NCBI GenBank assembly: GCA_033807695.1
Contig: CM066303.1
Coordinates: 124,001-188,000, forward strand
DNA length: 64,000 nucleotides
From: Daedaleopsis sinensis
Taxonomy: Eukaryota > Basidiomycota > Agaricomycetes > Polyporales > Polyporaceae
Direction of reading: 5' to 3'
Both the position numbers and the translations under genes were made by a program. The stretch's first letter is position 1, and each line of letters begins with the position of its first letter. The notes beneath the pieces are model-generated. The model was given only the letters and a program-made list of their open reading frames with translations. It was not told the DNA's origin and ran no database searches. Shown in pieces: positions 36,516 to 49,300 of this stretch.

Positions 36516-38219
36516 TTACCGCCCAAGATCTCCACACTACATTTCGACTTCTTCCCTTATTATGCCATCAGAGACAGTGCTAAGACACAAAACTTCGTTA
36601 AAACATGGCAGGCACTCGATCACGTCCTCTGTGTAGCCAAAGACACACATCCCTTATTGCGGGATATCGGAATTATTATCCCTACCACCCGAGAAGCGAT
36701 CGCGCGACGTTGGATATTGGGTCTGGAAATGCTATTTCCCGAGTCTATTGCACGCTCATTTGTCCATATTCTCGGTCAAATCGGTAAGCAAGTATCTTAA
36801 ATTACGTTGTTCATGTGGGATCTTCTTAATGGTCAACCTACTCCAGACGACACGCAGTTATGCTGGACTTACAAGCACAACCATGGACCTCTGACCCTGC
36901 TCCATTCAACCCCTGGGGCCCTTCGCAGGCGATTGACTCTGAGCTACGGTGCTGCCGGAGATTTGAATCTCTGGGATTCTCGGATGACAACACCACGGAA
37001 CCCTGTATCCCTTCAGACCATGCTGTCTACATCTCAAAATATCCTGCCACCTATAGACGTTCACGGAGCCTCCGAGAAGGCATGTCTTGCAGTCAACGTC
37101 GAACCACGAGGCTACTTTCTGGTGATTCACAAAAATATTCAAGTTCACGGGTACTATTTGGAGCAGTATCCGACTGTGACAACAGAGCTCGAAGGTCAAC
37201 ACTCGGATTACCAAGTCATCAGTCACATTGTCGTCCTCGACCGCATTTTCTTCATGACCAACAGAGGTGTCATAGGATATGTAATTCCTCTAGGACCTGG
37301 GTGCATCTGGGAGACAACGAGACTAGGGATCCCTCCAAGAGCACATCCGGACCCGTTGCGACTCCATCCTGGCTCGTTTGCTGTCAGTGGAGATGAGCAC
37401 TGGCTGGCTGATTGGCACACACCAGGAAGGATACTAGTATGGGAAATCAAATACCGTCACTATAACGATGGTGGAGTAACCCTGAACCTCCGATGGCAGT
37501 ATAATCTACCCTCGCACCACAATGATAAAGGCACCGAGTGCGAACAACACGTCCTTGCTGCGACTTTTGATGTTTCTTCGCCATTCATGTTCCGAGGCTC
37601 ACGTGGATCCTACAGCCGCCGGTGCAACTTAGTCTGCGTGACTAACCACGGAATGCTGTGGACATGGCGTGCTGCATGCGGGACACCCCTTGCTCGACCC
37701 GTCCGACTCCCGTTCTCAAATGACCTCTCCACTGGACACCCACTCGTTGCTTTCTGCCCCCCTGGCTCGTTTGGGCGAAAACCGGAGACGATCCGACTTG
37801 CATGGACAGCTGCATCTGAGCCATATGTTCATGACGTTTCTTCCAGCGCCTCCGCTTTCCCCCCGCACAATGACGTACCGCTCTCGACAGTCCGAATCTT
37901 TCACCTGCCAGTGGGGCCCAGGAAGGGCCTGCGCAACGTCCTGCTTCGACTCGGAGGACAAGAGGGCCATATCAACGCATTCGTGTTCCATGATTTCCTC
38001 AGTTACATCGCGACGGCCTCCACGGACGGCAGTGTACGCCTGTGGGACAGTGACAGTGGGAAATGTATCGAGACATTTCGGGAACACAACACGGCAGTGA
38101 CACATGTCGCGTTTGGCCGTGGCCTTGACCACTGGCAAGACGGCGGGGTGTGCATGCTTTTGTCTGGCGGAGAGGACGGGAGGGTATGGGTTCGGAAAGT
38201 GACCGTGGATTACTTCTAG
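36516..38219 (+). pseudogene. F-box/WD paralogue 2, 3' half
   Basis: Begins directly at the Helitron edge with LPPKISTLHFDFFP, the continuation of the exon 3 codon series broken at 28704. Exon 3 ends at 36783, the intron is 36784-36846, and exon 4 runs 36847-38219. Propeller-like segments (AGDLNLWDS, GRILVWEIK, GMLWTWRAA) and two WD repeats (GHINAFVFHD...DGSVRLWDS, then EHNTAVTHV...EDGRVWVRK) are intact. The piece has lost its promoter and F-box, so it is unlikely to be expressed as a functional protein unless transcribed from within the element. Confidence 0.88.
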
Positions 38220-41200
38220 GTCAGTGTATATCAAACTCCGTCGAGGGTCTATAAGCTGACAGAGTGGGTAATAGAGCGAGGGTGTGAAGCAAGAGCGTCG
38301 CGGTCAAAGCGGCCGGGTGTCACGCAGACCGCCGCGTCAGCGCGACGTCATAGAAAAACTGTTACGACGGCGTCGTGGGTACTCGCTTTTGGTGCATGTC
38401 CGCCGACGACGATATACATAGATTATATGGCATACGATCGCTGTGTGTCGGACGTGTTCGTCCAGAGCTTGCTGCTGGTCATTGGTACGAGCCGGTGGTC
38501 GTCGACCGGCGAGACTGATACTAGACAGCTGACTCGGAGCCGCGCACGAGGATAGAAGAGAAAGCCGAAGATCGGAAGCGACGAGATGACCGTAGTTGTC
38601 AAGATTGATGTCGGCTGAGCGTGGGTGCGTCAAAGCCCTCGCATGTGCGGTAGCCCGTCTGGTGAGTGCCGCATCAAAGACAGGATCGTGACACGGTGGA
38701 CAGGGGTCGATGAGCGGGTCGATAGACGTGGATTGGGACGACATTGGCCGGGTCCATGGTTTTGGGACTGACCGCCCACCGCCGATTGCGGGGGATGCGG
38801 CGGCGGCAGCAGCGGGCTCTTGAAGCCACATAATAGCACGAGGAGCAGAAGAGGGCCGCACGACGGCCCGATGTGTACCTGGCGACACGGCTTGAAGAAG
38901 AGTCGATTAGCTGAATATGCAAGACCTACGATCTGCGGGTACACGGCCTCTTTAGCGGCTAAAGCCGTAGTCGTGGCCAGCACCGTGTCCTGCTGCTCCG
39001 CCGCGACCCACTCCCGCTCGACCACCTTCCGAGCGCACTGGCACGATGCAGCGCCTTGGTCGGCTCGGGTATATTGTCTCGCCGAATCTGGAGGATTTGG
39101 ACCATCTCGACGGTCACTGTTCGCCGCGGCGTGCAGCGCCGTCCGCATGCCATCAGTTGTCGCAGGCATTGGACGTCGCGCACCAAGTCCCACTCGCTCG
39201 GGCTCGTCGTCACCGCCTGCAGCTGTGCGGGACGTGGCCGTCCATCGGTGTCCGCTCGGCGGTGAAGGTGAGCAGCAGCCCACCCGGTGGCGGCGAGTTC
39301 GCCGCATGCTGCTGGGAGATCGAGTCCAGGGTAGCGGTCGTGCCATCTTCCTGCCACTGGTTCTCCGCCACGAACACTTGCTTGAGGATGACAGTCTGTA
39401 TAGATGTCTGCATGCCGCATGCGGGTATGTTAGCACGCCCCGTGTGACAAAGGGAATAATACACCCTCAGCGCTTGATCGAGAGTGCTTGAGAAGGCTTG
39501 CTGCACGCTTGATGAACGGCCAGTGGGGCTGCTTGACGAGAGGACGTGGGACCTCGCGGTGAGACCTGCAACTTAATTGGTCCTGAACACGCGAATAGAG
39601 ATGGTGATGAGAGGACGTACTCAAGCAAGCGTACGAGCGGCGATGGCAGCTCCGCACCCATGTCGTCTCCTGCCTCTACGATCTCCTCCGCCAGACGACA
39701 TGAGAACATCGCGCATCGTTTCGTGAACTGGAGGCATGCCACTAGCCGGTTCGATCTGAGCGAGTTCTCAGCAAAGTACCTAGGAACCGGACGAGAGAGC
39801 GTACATCGCTGGGCTTTCGCGAGTGCCGGATGGGAATCAGCCTCCGTGCGGCATCTTCGAGCCCGACAATGGGCGCGAACCGGAGCAGAGGTGCAGCAGC
39901 TCATGGACGATGTTGGTCGGAGTGAGGAGAACATTGATAGCAGGTCCGGATCCTTATTGTGAAACAGCACAGTTCGGCAGTATAAATAGAGGGCGGGGAT
40001 AGAGCGCTTCGGAAGAACAGCCCGGCACGATCATATCATACCGGGAGGGAATCGACGACGAGAGACGATGTGTGTTCGAGTTCACGGAAGCGCTAAGCGC
40101 TCAGCTCGACGCTTCGTTGTGGCGTGCGAATTGCGTGGGAAGTAGAGAGTGCCGGCGCCTCCAGGTACAGCGGCTTTCCAGGTTTTCCTCCCGCGTCGTC
40201 CTCGTCCTCGTCCTTGTCCTCGTCCTCTGGGCTGCTTCATGCTGCTGTGCTGCTAACCCTCTTACTTTGGACTAGGCCAGAAGCATGCACATGCTGCAGA
40301 TTGCGTACCCAAACTGCACTCTTCCTGGACGCCGACTCGGCCCCTGCCGCAGTGCTGGGTACACGAAGTCCTCCGAGTCTCTTTGTTACGCGTTTCGACT
40401 CATCCACGTAAGTCTTCAGCTGCTTCAGAAGTAGCTCATGCACACCCGCTCACTCATGACACTCTGTCGGTCTAATTCGCCCTACTCGTGTTCTCCCGTG
40501 CCCTGCTCTCCTCGCTCTCCTCCAACTCTGGCTCGATCTCAAATCACCCATCCCCGCTGAACTCAACTCAGACGCGGTCCTCCATGTGAGATCTAATGCT
40601 GGCCTTCCACGACCATTCGTCGCCCGTGTCCGTTGTATCTGCGCCCTGGCCCTCGGTATTCACTCAGTCCATCTGCCCGCGACCATCTGGCCACCGCCGC
40701 AGGCCGCTCTCCGCGGCTCTCAGCTTGAGTCGACTGGCTACACCCGCAGTTTCGTCTTTTCCGTCTGTCCAATGTGCTCGTGCCCTCTCTAAGAACGCAG
40801 GCAGCAGCGATTTTCGCCATAGGAAGGACCTACTTGTCGTCTACGCCTCTCTACCTCACGTCATACGAGGCGATGAAGAACTGAGGCCATTGTGCACCTT
40901 TTTGGACAAGAAGGTGGAGGGGATGGGGAAGGAGACGCTTCCCTGTGAGCAGATGAGGTGTATTGCGTACGCGCCAGGTAAGTCCATCTCCTCCATTGTC
41001 GCCCACAAATTTGCCATACCTTCTCGGTGCGAGAGACGTACCGGACGAGACGTCGCACGTCATACTGCGGCTCATGTAGTCGCTGTCTCTGCATCAGGTG
41101 GAACACTGCGGAGAACGAAAGGCGCAATGTAATCTGCGATGTTTGCTCACAGGCTTGCTCTCCAGAAGCATCCTAAGAAGCTGTGCGACGTTCGCTACGC

Positions 41201-43530
41201 ATCAATGTATCACGGCGATTCTGTCTCCCTGCACGCCACCTCCCCTTCATCCGGCGCAGAGCGCGGAGCGCAACAAGATGTTTATCGCGTCAGTTGAGTT
41301 CTCCACCTGTCTTCCACACCCTTCATCGTAGCCTGCAAGATCATCGCTACGTCCCGGGAACTTGATCATAGACAATTCGGATGGACGCCGCGCGTCAGGA
41401 CCCTGCGAGTGGTCGTCGCCGCCCTCGGTGCAGACACAGACGGGCGTCTCGACCTAGCTCGTCTCGTCTCCCCCTCACACCTGGCGAAGCACTATCTCGT
41501 GCGGATCACGAATGGCGCGGCCTCTCGCTCTTTTCATGCGTCGATGTCCCTCTCTTCGACCCGGAGGAGAAATGGACGTGCTTGGCGATTCACGCAGAAG
41601 CCTTCGTCGAGGGGGACACACTCGATCGTGAGCATCTCGTGCAGACACATCCTGCTCGCTCGTGCGTGGCCAATCGCGGCTCTGCGTGGCGCAGCCGTAT
41701 CGCGGACACGACTACGGCCCTCCCGCGCTACAGGACGTCGCACCATGGCCCGGGCACAAGACCATGGTGATCATAGATGTGGAGTCCACGTTCAGGTTCC
41801 GTGGGACGTGTCTGGAGGAGGCAGCAGAACGACGCTCTGACGCGCTCTGACTGCTCCTGCCACCCTCGGGTCGTCGTGCTGTCGCTGCTACTCTCATCCT
41901 TCCCTCGAATCCACAGCGACCGCGCCGACACCGCGGACCTCAGCACGCTGTGCGTCTGCACACACGGCCGCATCCGAATTCACATCCGTGTGCGGTGTGA
42001 GCCCGCGATTACCTGGCGCAGGGCTGTCTCGGGAGGGGTCCTCCGGGGCGATGGGCCGCAGTTATGTCCTCGAGCGCATAGATCCTCAAGGAGCGAACGC
42101 CGAGCAGTGTATGGTAGCGCGGGGGCGATTATATCTGTTGCCGGACGAGCTGGTGAGCTTCCAACTTTTGTTTGGTGGCTGAGAATTCGCAGTGGCACTG
42201 AAGGAGCGGAGGCAGCGGTAGCGGCGTCTCGAGGTAAGTAGTAGTGCCCGACATCGTACGCTTGCTAGTGCTGACCTGGTACTCGGGCTGGTTGGCTGAC
42301 CTGTGACTTGAACTCCGGAACTCGACCGACTGTGATTTAGCGATCTCACGCGCAAGGTATTGCTTACTGCTGTCCGTTCTCTCGGCTGACGTCGTTTCTC
42401 GCCTGTAGGTGAGAAAACAGTGCTCGCACCGACGCACGGTCAACGATCACGGACGAGTAGGGTGGATCTACGCAGTGTCCTGTATGCCATACCCGCAGAG
42501 CGAACTGTGTATGCGGAGACACCGCCTGGTATGTCCCGCAAGTGCCCGTATACTCTCAATGACCGGTAACGTCGTCAGATCCCGTCGAGTACATGATCGA
42601 CACGGCTAGTGCACATGCCTGGAAGCGTCACGGTTGATAGGACGACTCGCAATGTTAGCCACGCTGCCTGCGCCGTCGACAAAGAACACCTTACTAACAG
42701 CAAACAGGCATGCACACACGCAGGCTAATGGGTGGGTTGGGTCGCTCAAGCTAGGTTAGTACACGCACCTTTCACGTCCACGGACACTTACTTACATATG
42801 TTTTGTCAGATGGAGACAGTGCCAATGCGTGCCGCCGAGGGGCTGTTACTCACCCGGAGCACCTTGACCGGACGTTGCACACCTCGGGGGATGCAGTGCG
42901 CCATTGGCACACTTGCGGGCCGTTGGAGGGATCTGCGGTCATCTCCAGCACCTCAGTACAACGCCTAGACCTAGACGGTGCAGCCGGTAGTGCAGCACAT
43001 GAAGTACACTCCGAGTACGTCCATTCGGTCCGCCAGTCACAGATTCTGACAGGTTACTCCTCGCAGGTCCACACGGACGATTGATAACGTGGTATGTCTT
43101 TCAGTAAGTCATCAGCCTCCTATATCGCGACGCAGAGTTCCCTAACGCGCGGTCGACCTCGAGGGTCTAGCTCTCAGGTCCACATAGCTCTCATCCCTAG
43201 ACGTAGACAGGCTAATCTATCAAACGACACTTCCTCGGTGTACATGTCATGCACAATCGGTCCTTGAGACTTGGGTTTGATGACATATTGCCTCTGATCA
43301 TCAGTGTGATGTACTTGTACTCCGCTGCCCTCGCCGGTCCGAGCCTAATCTTTCCCGCCGCCGTGGGCGGGAGAATGAGTCGTACGTTGAATCAAAGAGA
43401 GCGAGGATGCGATACGCGTACATGTCTGATCCTCAAGAGGTGATTACGCACAAAGTGGACAGAGTCGGGACGAATTTGCATGGCTGCTCGGCGCTCACTC
43501 GATAAGTAGACAGAGGTGCGGTGCGAGATA
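38220..43530. other. Degenerate downstream segment of array unit B
   Basis: Homologous in patches to the segments after genes 1, 3 and 4. A broken minus-strand relative of the unit-A gene lies at about 38900-39450 (TVILKQVFVAENQWQEDGTT near the 5' end, frameshifted downstream). A plus-strand exon-like piece at about 40830-40980 reads DLLVVYASLPHVIRGDEELR and ends IAYAPG before a GTAAGT donor, better preserved here than in unit A. No complete gene could be assembled and no family is recognised. Confidence 0.5.
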
Positions 43531-43550
43531 TCGTGGATGTCTTCCCACGA
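43531..43550. promoter_or_regulatory. Upstream inverted repeat of F-box gene 3
   Basis: TCGTGG-N8-CCACGA, a perfect 6-bp inverted repeat about 200 bp before the start codon, in the same conserved block as for the other copies. Confidence 0.4.
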
Positions 43551-43752
43551 CAATGGCAAGACATCAATATTAATATACAATGTCTACCGCACGAGGCGGG
43601 GAAGCAGCCTTGTGAGACGCCGGGTTATTTGGGTGAGCGTTCATCTACCCTGTTATCGATGCGAGTAGCTCGTCTCATTACCACCACCATCGGTGTCGTC
43701 CCCGCCGCCGCCGCCGCCAGCTCCCATCGACCTTCCTAGCTCTCCAAATCCA

Positions 43753-46368
43753 ATGGCTCTAGCTCTCCCTTCCCCGCGGGTGCCCGTGGAGGTTGCGGAG
43801 GAGGTCATCGACCAACTCGCCGACGACTCATCGTCCCTTCGTCACTGTGCCCTCACATGTCAAGCTTGGCTCCCCCGTAGCCGCGTCCATCTCTTTCATA
43901 CAATCCGTGTTCAGGATCTATCAACTCTCGCACTACTTCGCGAAGTCCTGATGTCCTCGTTCCTCTCCAGCTTAGTTTACGCGGTCACGGTCACTCTAGG
44001 AAGCAGACTCCCTGGGGTTTCGGATGCTACGTTGATCACCCTACCTCGTCTTCTTCCTAATCTGCGAAGCTGGGCATTTCATGCATATTATGGGCAGCCG
44101 TCCACCGTATACTTTAAGCCCGCTGCGCTAAACTTCTTGAAACACTACTCGGCCATCGAAGAGCTGGAACTGTACTCGATTGAATTTCAAGATGTTGCTC
44201 ATTTAGCAAGACTCCTCCTCTCAATTCCCACTTTGAACTCGCTGCGCCTCCACAATATATCCGAGGTACACCAAAGGACACTTCCAAATCATCTTCTCTT
44301 CCGTCTGTCAAAAGAGACGAATATAACGGCACTACAGGTACTGGCATGCGCATTACAGTCCGCCGCGTACATGACTTACAAGGGTTATCTAGGTGACGGA
44401 CATAGATGGTATCTTCGGAAATTTACACCCTTCCGTTAGCGTTGAGCTTTTCCGGACGATCTGGGACTCTCTATCCACCCATCTCGAAACCCTGGTAATC
44501 GATGTTGATCAACTAGCTGTAGAAGGTGAGATGAGTGATTTGCCGTCGGTTGCGTACTTACGCTCAGTGCTGACCGTCCTCGTCGTTATTCCTGCATGAT
44601 CGGCACCTCAAATGTTAACCGCAGCACTTGACAAGTGCAGCAACCTCTCCAAGCTCACATTGATGGTCTTTGTCAACAATACCACTGCGGGAGATCTCAG
44701 GCATCTCATCGAATCTGGATTACCGCCCAACATCTCCACACTATACTTCCACTTCCACTTCTCCCAAAGTTCTCGTACGACAATCGAGTACAAATACGAT
44801 GTCGAACGATGGCGTGCAATCGATGACATCCTCTGTGTAATCAAAGACAAACATCCCTTGTTGCGAGATATCAGAATCACTCTCCCCACCACCCGCGAAG
44901 TAGTTGCGCGCCGTTGGAAATCGATTCTGGAAACATTGCTTCCCAAGTCTATTGCGCACTCGTTTTTTCGTGTCCTCGGTCAAATCGGTAAGAATATATT
45001 TACTTTTTTCATGCGTAGTTTTTGATTAGTAAACCTACTCCAGACAACACACAGTTATGCTGGACTTACAAGCACCACCATGGGCCTTTGACCCTGTTAT
45101 ATTCCCCCGTGCTATTGGGCGGTTCGCTCACTGTGAGCTGCGGCAGTGCCGGAGATCTAAAGCTCTGGGGCGATGGACTACTATCCTCATACAACTCCCC
45201 TATATCCATTCAGACAGAGCTGTCTACTACATCCCAGAACATTCTCCTCCCTATCGACGGCATCCACTCACTTTCCCAGCGGGAATCGTGGTGCGGGTCA
45301 CGTCTTGCAGTCAACAATGTCCAATGGGGAGGGCACTTTCTTGTGATTCAGGCTTCTACCTCCCAACACTATCACGGTAGCCAGTATCTGGAGTGGTATC
45401 CGACTGTGACAACAGGGCTCGAAGATCAAGACACCCGTTACCGAGTAATCAGTCATGTCGACCTCGACACCCGCGTTGTTTTCATGACCAGTGAAGGTGT
45501 CATAGTCACCACCCGGATGGGGACAGCCAAACTAGGGATCCCTCCGAGGGCACATCCGGACCCATCGCGGCTCCGACCTGGCTCATTTGCTGTTTCTGGA
45601 GACGTGCGCTGGTTAGCGGATTGGCACACGCCAGGAAGGATATTAGTATGGGACATGGACTACTACCGACTGAGAAGGCACTTCGACACTGGCAACTCGA
45701 GCTCGGAGGACCCAGTCATGAGACTTCATTGGCAATTTATTCTACCCTCACGTTGGAGCAACGAAGGTGCAGAGTGCGCACAATATGCTATTGCTGCGAC
45801 GTTCAACAATCTCTCCGACAAACTCGTCGTGGTGACTAACCACGGCATGCTGTGGAAATGGGAAACCACAAGTGGATCACCCCTTTCTTGTCCCATCCGA
45901 CTCCCGTTCTCGAACCACTTCTCCACTGGCCACCCGTCTGTCGCTTTTGTCGCCCGTATTGATAAGGATATTAGCCTTGCATGGACAGCTCCATCCGAAC
46001 CATATGTCCATCCAGATTACTCCAGCACCTCCGCTCCCTGCTTGCACAAACACGAATCCCTCTCGACAGTCCGAGTCTTTCACCTAGAGCGCAGGAAGGG
46101 CATGCGCCACGTCGTGCTTCGAGGACATGAGGGGCACATCAATGCATTCCGTTTCGATCCTTATGGCAAATACATCGCGACGGCCTCTGCGGATGGCAGT
46201 GTACGCCTGTGGGACAGCGGCAGTGGGGACTGTATCGAGATATTTCGGGAACACAGCGCACCAGTGACGCATCTCGCGTTCAGTAGCTACTCCTCGGGCC
46301 AACCTGCCGCGCTTTCGTCTGGTGACGAAGATGGGAGGGTATGGATCCGCATATTGGAATACATTTAG
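43753..46368 (+). CDS. F-box and WD40-like beta-propeller protein, paralogue 3
   Basis: Four exons (43753-44337, 44393-44525, 44625-44987, 45044-46368) give 801 residues with the same intron positions and phases as paralogue 1. It starts MALALPSPRVPVEVAEEVID; the F-box includes SSLRHCALTCQAWLPRSR. The propeller half has AGDLKLWGD, GRILVWDMD and GMLWKWETT, then the WD repeats GHEGHINAF...DGSVRLWDS and EHSAPVTHL...EDGRVWIRI. An in-frame ATG 20 codons upstream (MSSPPPPPP) is an alternative start but is not conserved in the family. The role is probably SCF substrate recognition, inferred from domain architecture. The gene is intact. Confidence 0.87.
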
Positions 46369-49300
46369 GGTATTTAACGTGTACGTGCCAGTTCAGACTG
46401 TGTAACTATCGAAATCTTGTCGGGCGTCCATGAGCTGATGGAGTTGAGAATTGAGAGAAGCCTCGACGAACCTGATATAACGAGGCGAGCGTCGCAGGCT
46501 GGGCATCATGCAGACAGCGGCACTGATCGCGACTTGGCCCAGGGCGGCGTTGTAGAGATCAGATACCTCGCTTTTGCTGCGTGCTCGCTAAGGGCGTCGA
46601 TGTACACAGATTGTATCGAATATGAGAGCCGTGCGTTGAATGTTTCCGTCCGAGCCTGCTTGAGATCCGAAAGATGGTTCGGCGCCGTGCGCGAGGATCG
46701 GCGAGAGTTGTAGATCAAAAGCGACGAGGGGACCGTCGTTCGCTGATCGGGGGTGCGTCGAAACCCTCGCACGCGCGGTGGCCAGTCTGGTGCGTGCCGC
46801 GTGCGAGACAGGATCGTGACGCGGTCGACAGGGGTCGGTGAGCGGGTCGATAGACGTCGATCGGGGTGAGATTGGCCGGGTCCGGGGGTTTGGGACTGGC
46901 CGCCGACCGCCGATTGCGAGGGAGGCGGCGGCGGCGGCGGCGGCGGCGGACTCGACGAAGGTACACAATAGCACGAGGAGCAGAAGAGGGCCACACGACG
47001 GCTTGCTGTGTTGATTTGGCCAACGACTCGGCACAGACGGGGACCGGAACGACTGGGACGAGGCGGCCGGATGTGTACCTGGGGTCACGCGTGGAAGAGT
47101 CGATCAGCTGAACAACTTGGACGTACCGAATGCGCTCTTGTGGCAGACTGAGTCCGCTGGTAGCGCTACCACTCCTCCGAGTGTCTATGAGGTCTGCATT
47201 GAGAGACAAAAGGCCGTCGTGACGCAACCGCCTCTGGTGGTGGTGCAGTAGACCGTGATCTGAAAAGATGAGGTTGGTAACCGACAAAGCTCGATCGCAA
47301 CGTGAGAGATACATTCGGAGTGGTAGACTTAGATTCGAAAGGAGTTTGAGCGAGGGGGCAGCAGTGCGGTGAGCCATCGAGGATTCCGAGTCGACGGGGT
47401 CGTAGTATAGGACAGTCAGGTCAAGAAGACCACACAATGTGTCGGTATGCGAATTAAAGGCATGTTGAGACAATTAGTGTCTGTAGATACGGTGAATGCA
47501 GAAGCAATGACGCACGTGGAATCATGGATTCGAAACACGATATCGACGCAAAGATACCGAAGAGGTGGATACAGAAGTTGGCGGCCACGTGAGGAGGTTC
47601 TCTATACGGACCCGGCATACTAAGGACTTCTCTTGAGTACGTTGATGGATATCTGCGAGAAGAGGGGGTACGTACTGATACTTGTTTTTTTTTAGCTTGG
47701 TGCACCACGCTGCCGCCGGTACATGCGACGGATGGGCGAGCTCGCGCAGCGGGAGTGTAACCATGTCTTTGCGGAGATTACTGCTCGAGAGCTTTATTGT
47801 AGCATCGGACGAAGTTCAAGCTCGAGATCGACACAGTGCAAAGCCTGAAGTTGAGCGAGTGGAGGGGAGAACGAGGTCTCGGTGGTTGCCACGGCGGACT
47901 CGAACGACGAACTTGCGGGGTTGATCTAGAACTTGCACGACAGGGAGCAGTGGCAGAGTTGATATGTCAGCTCAGAGATGATTAATGAGCTGGCTATTGA
48001 GAAACAGAAGAGTGAGGGTCTCAGGAACCCGACTGATTGGAGTCCTCTGTCCTTTGGGTTGGTGGTTAGAGACGAGAGAGGTACGTGTGGCGTGGGAGTT
48101 GTGAGGAGGATGGTTAGCGCCCTTTGGCCGCCCAGGATTCTGCGCCTCCTCCAGCTTGCGGCCCGTCATCGATCATCGCTCTCGTCGCGGACGTCAAGCT
48201 CTGCCCCCGCGCCGCAGGGCTGGGCATATCACTTTCATCCTGGCCTCCTCGCTCTACTCCGGCCGAGCTCGCACTGGACCACGGCAAGAAACGACGCATG
48301 TTGATCACACTCCGAGTCGTCCTCTTCTCTCCGTCCTCTTCCTCGAGCTCCCCCGCGGCTTCTGCGACTTCTATCAGGAGTCGGCTTCACGCGTCCTCTC
48401 CTCCTTTGGTGCACCAACTTGCATGGCTCCGCAACTCCTCCGGTGCCGATTCGAGACACGGGCGGACGGAAAGGTTGAAGGAGGGTGTACACTTCAGGTA
48501 AGTCTCAACACACACGTCCATACCGTCTGCACCTGCCATTCCTTCCCTTCTCGATGTACCCCGAGTACCTGGACGCTATCGAATCGCCTCTGCTTTGGCT
48601 AGAGCACGCACTGCGAAGACTTCCATCTCGAAGTTTCGACGGTTATTCACGATCTCGGTGTTCTTCATAGTCACAGCTTCCACTCGACCCTACGTCCATC
48701 GCGCTTGTCCGGCTGAGGCCGCTGAGGATATGAGATGTGCAACCCTAGTACCGGAATATGGCTGCGCGAGACCGTGATACGTCGCGGTTCATCGCTCCTG
48801 GGATGCGCACGGTAGCAGACGACTCCAATGCGACTCGCGGCGGATTAGTCGTACGTGCGGGAGCAACCCACGCGTGACCACCTTCTTGAAGATACTGGCG
48901 ATAACGCGGACGGCCGATACTTGTGAACACAGCGATTCCCCAAGTAGGGCCGCACTCACCTGCGCACAAGGGACACTCTGCGTACGGGGAGTGGCTAGTA
49001 CGCCGGACAGCGGTCTCCACGCCCGGCGCAGCGCTGCCTGCCGTGGCAACTGTGTCCTCTTGTCAGCTACGAAGCATGCCGAGCAGTGTCGCGGCCGTTC
49101 GTTAGCTCGAGCAGACGACGCTGCCGTGAACGACGCCACTGAGGCGAACCCGGTTCTGCGATCGGACAGGCTAAGATACTGCCGCAGCGCTTCCGCTTGC
49201 GCTCGATCGCGAAGGACGCGGAGAGGGAGCGGAGGAACAGGTGGCCACAGTGCTGCTCGTGTAGATAGCGGCGATCACGAAACGGTTCCTGCAGCCTCGA

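Noticed and set aside
46506..47473. Overlapping minus-strand ORFs with poly-Ala/Pro/Arg tracts
   Set aside because: They are produced by the GGC microsatellite and flanking GC-rich DNA, and the relatives in the other units have different frames.
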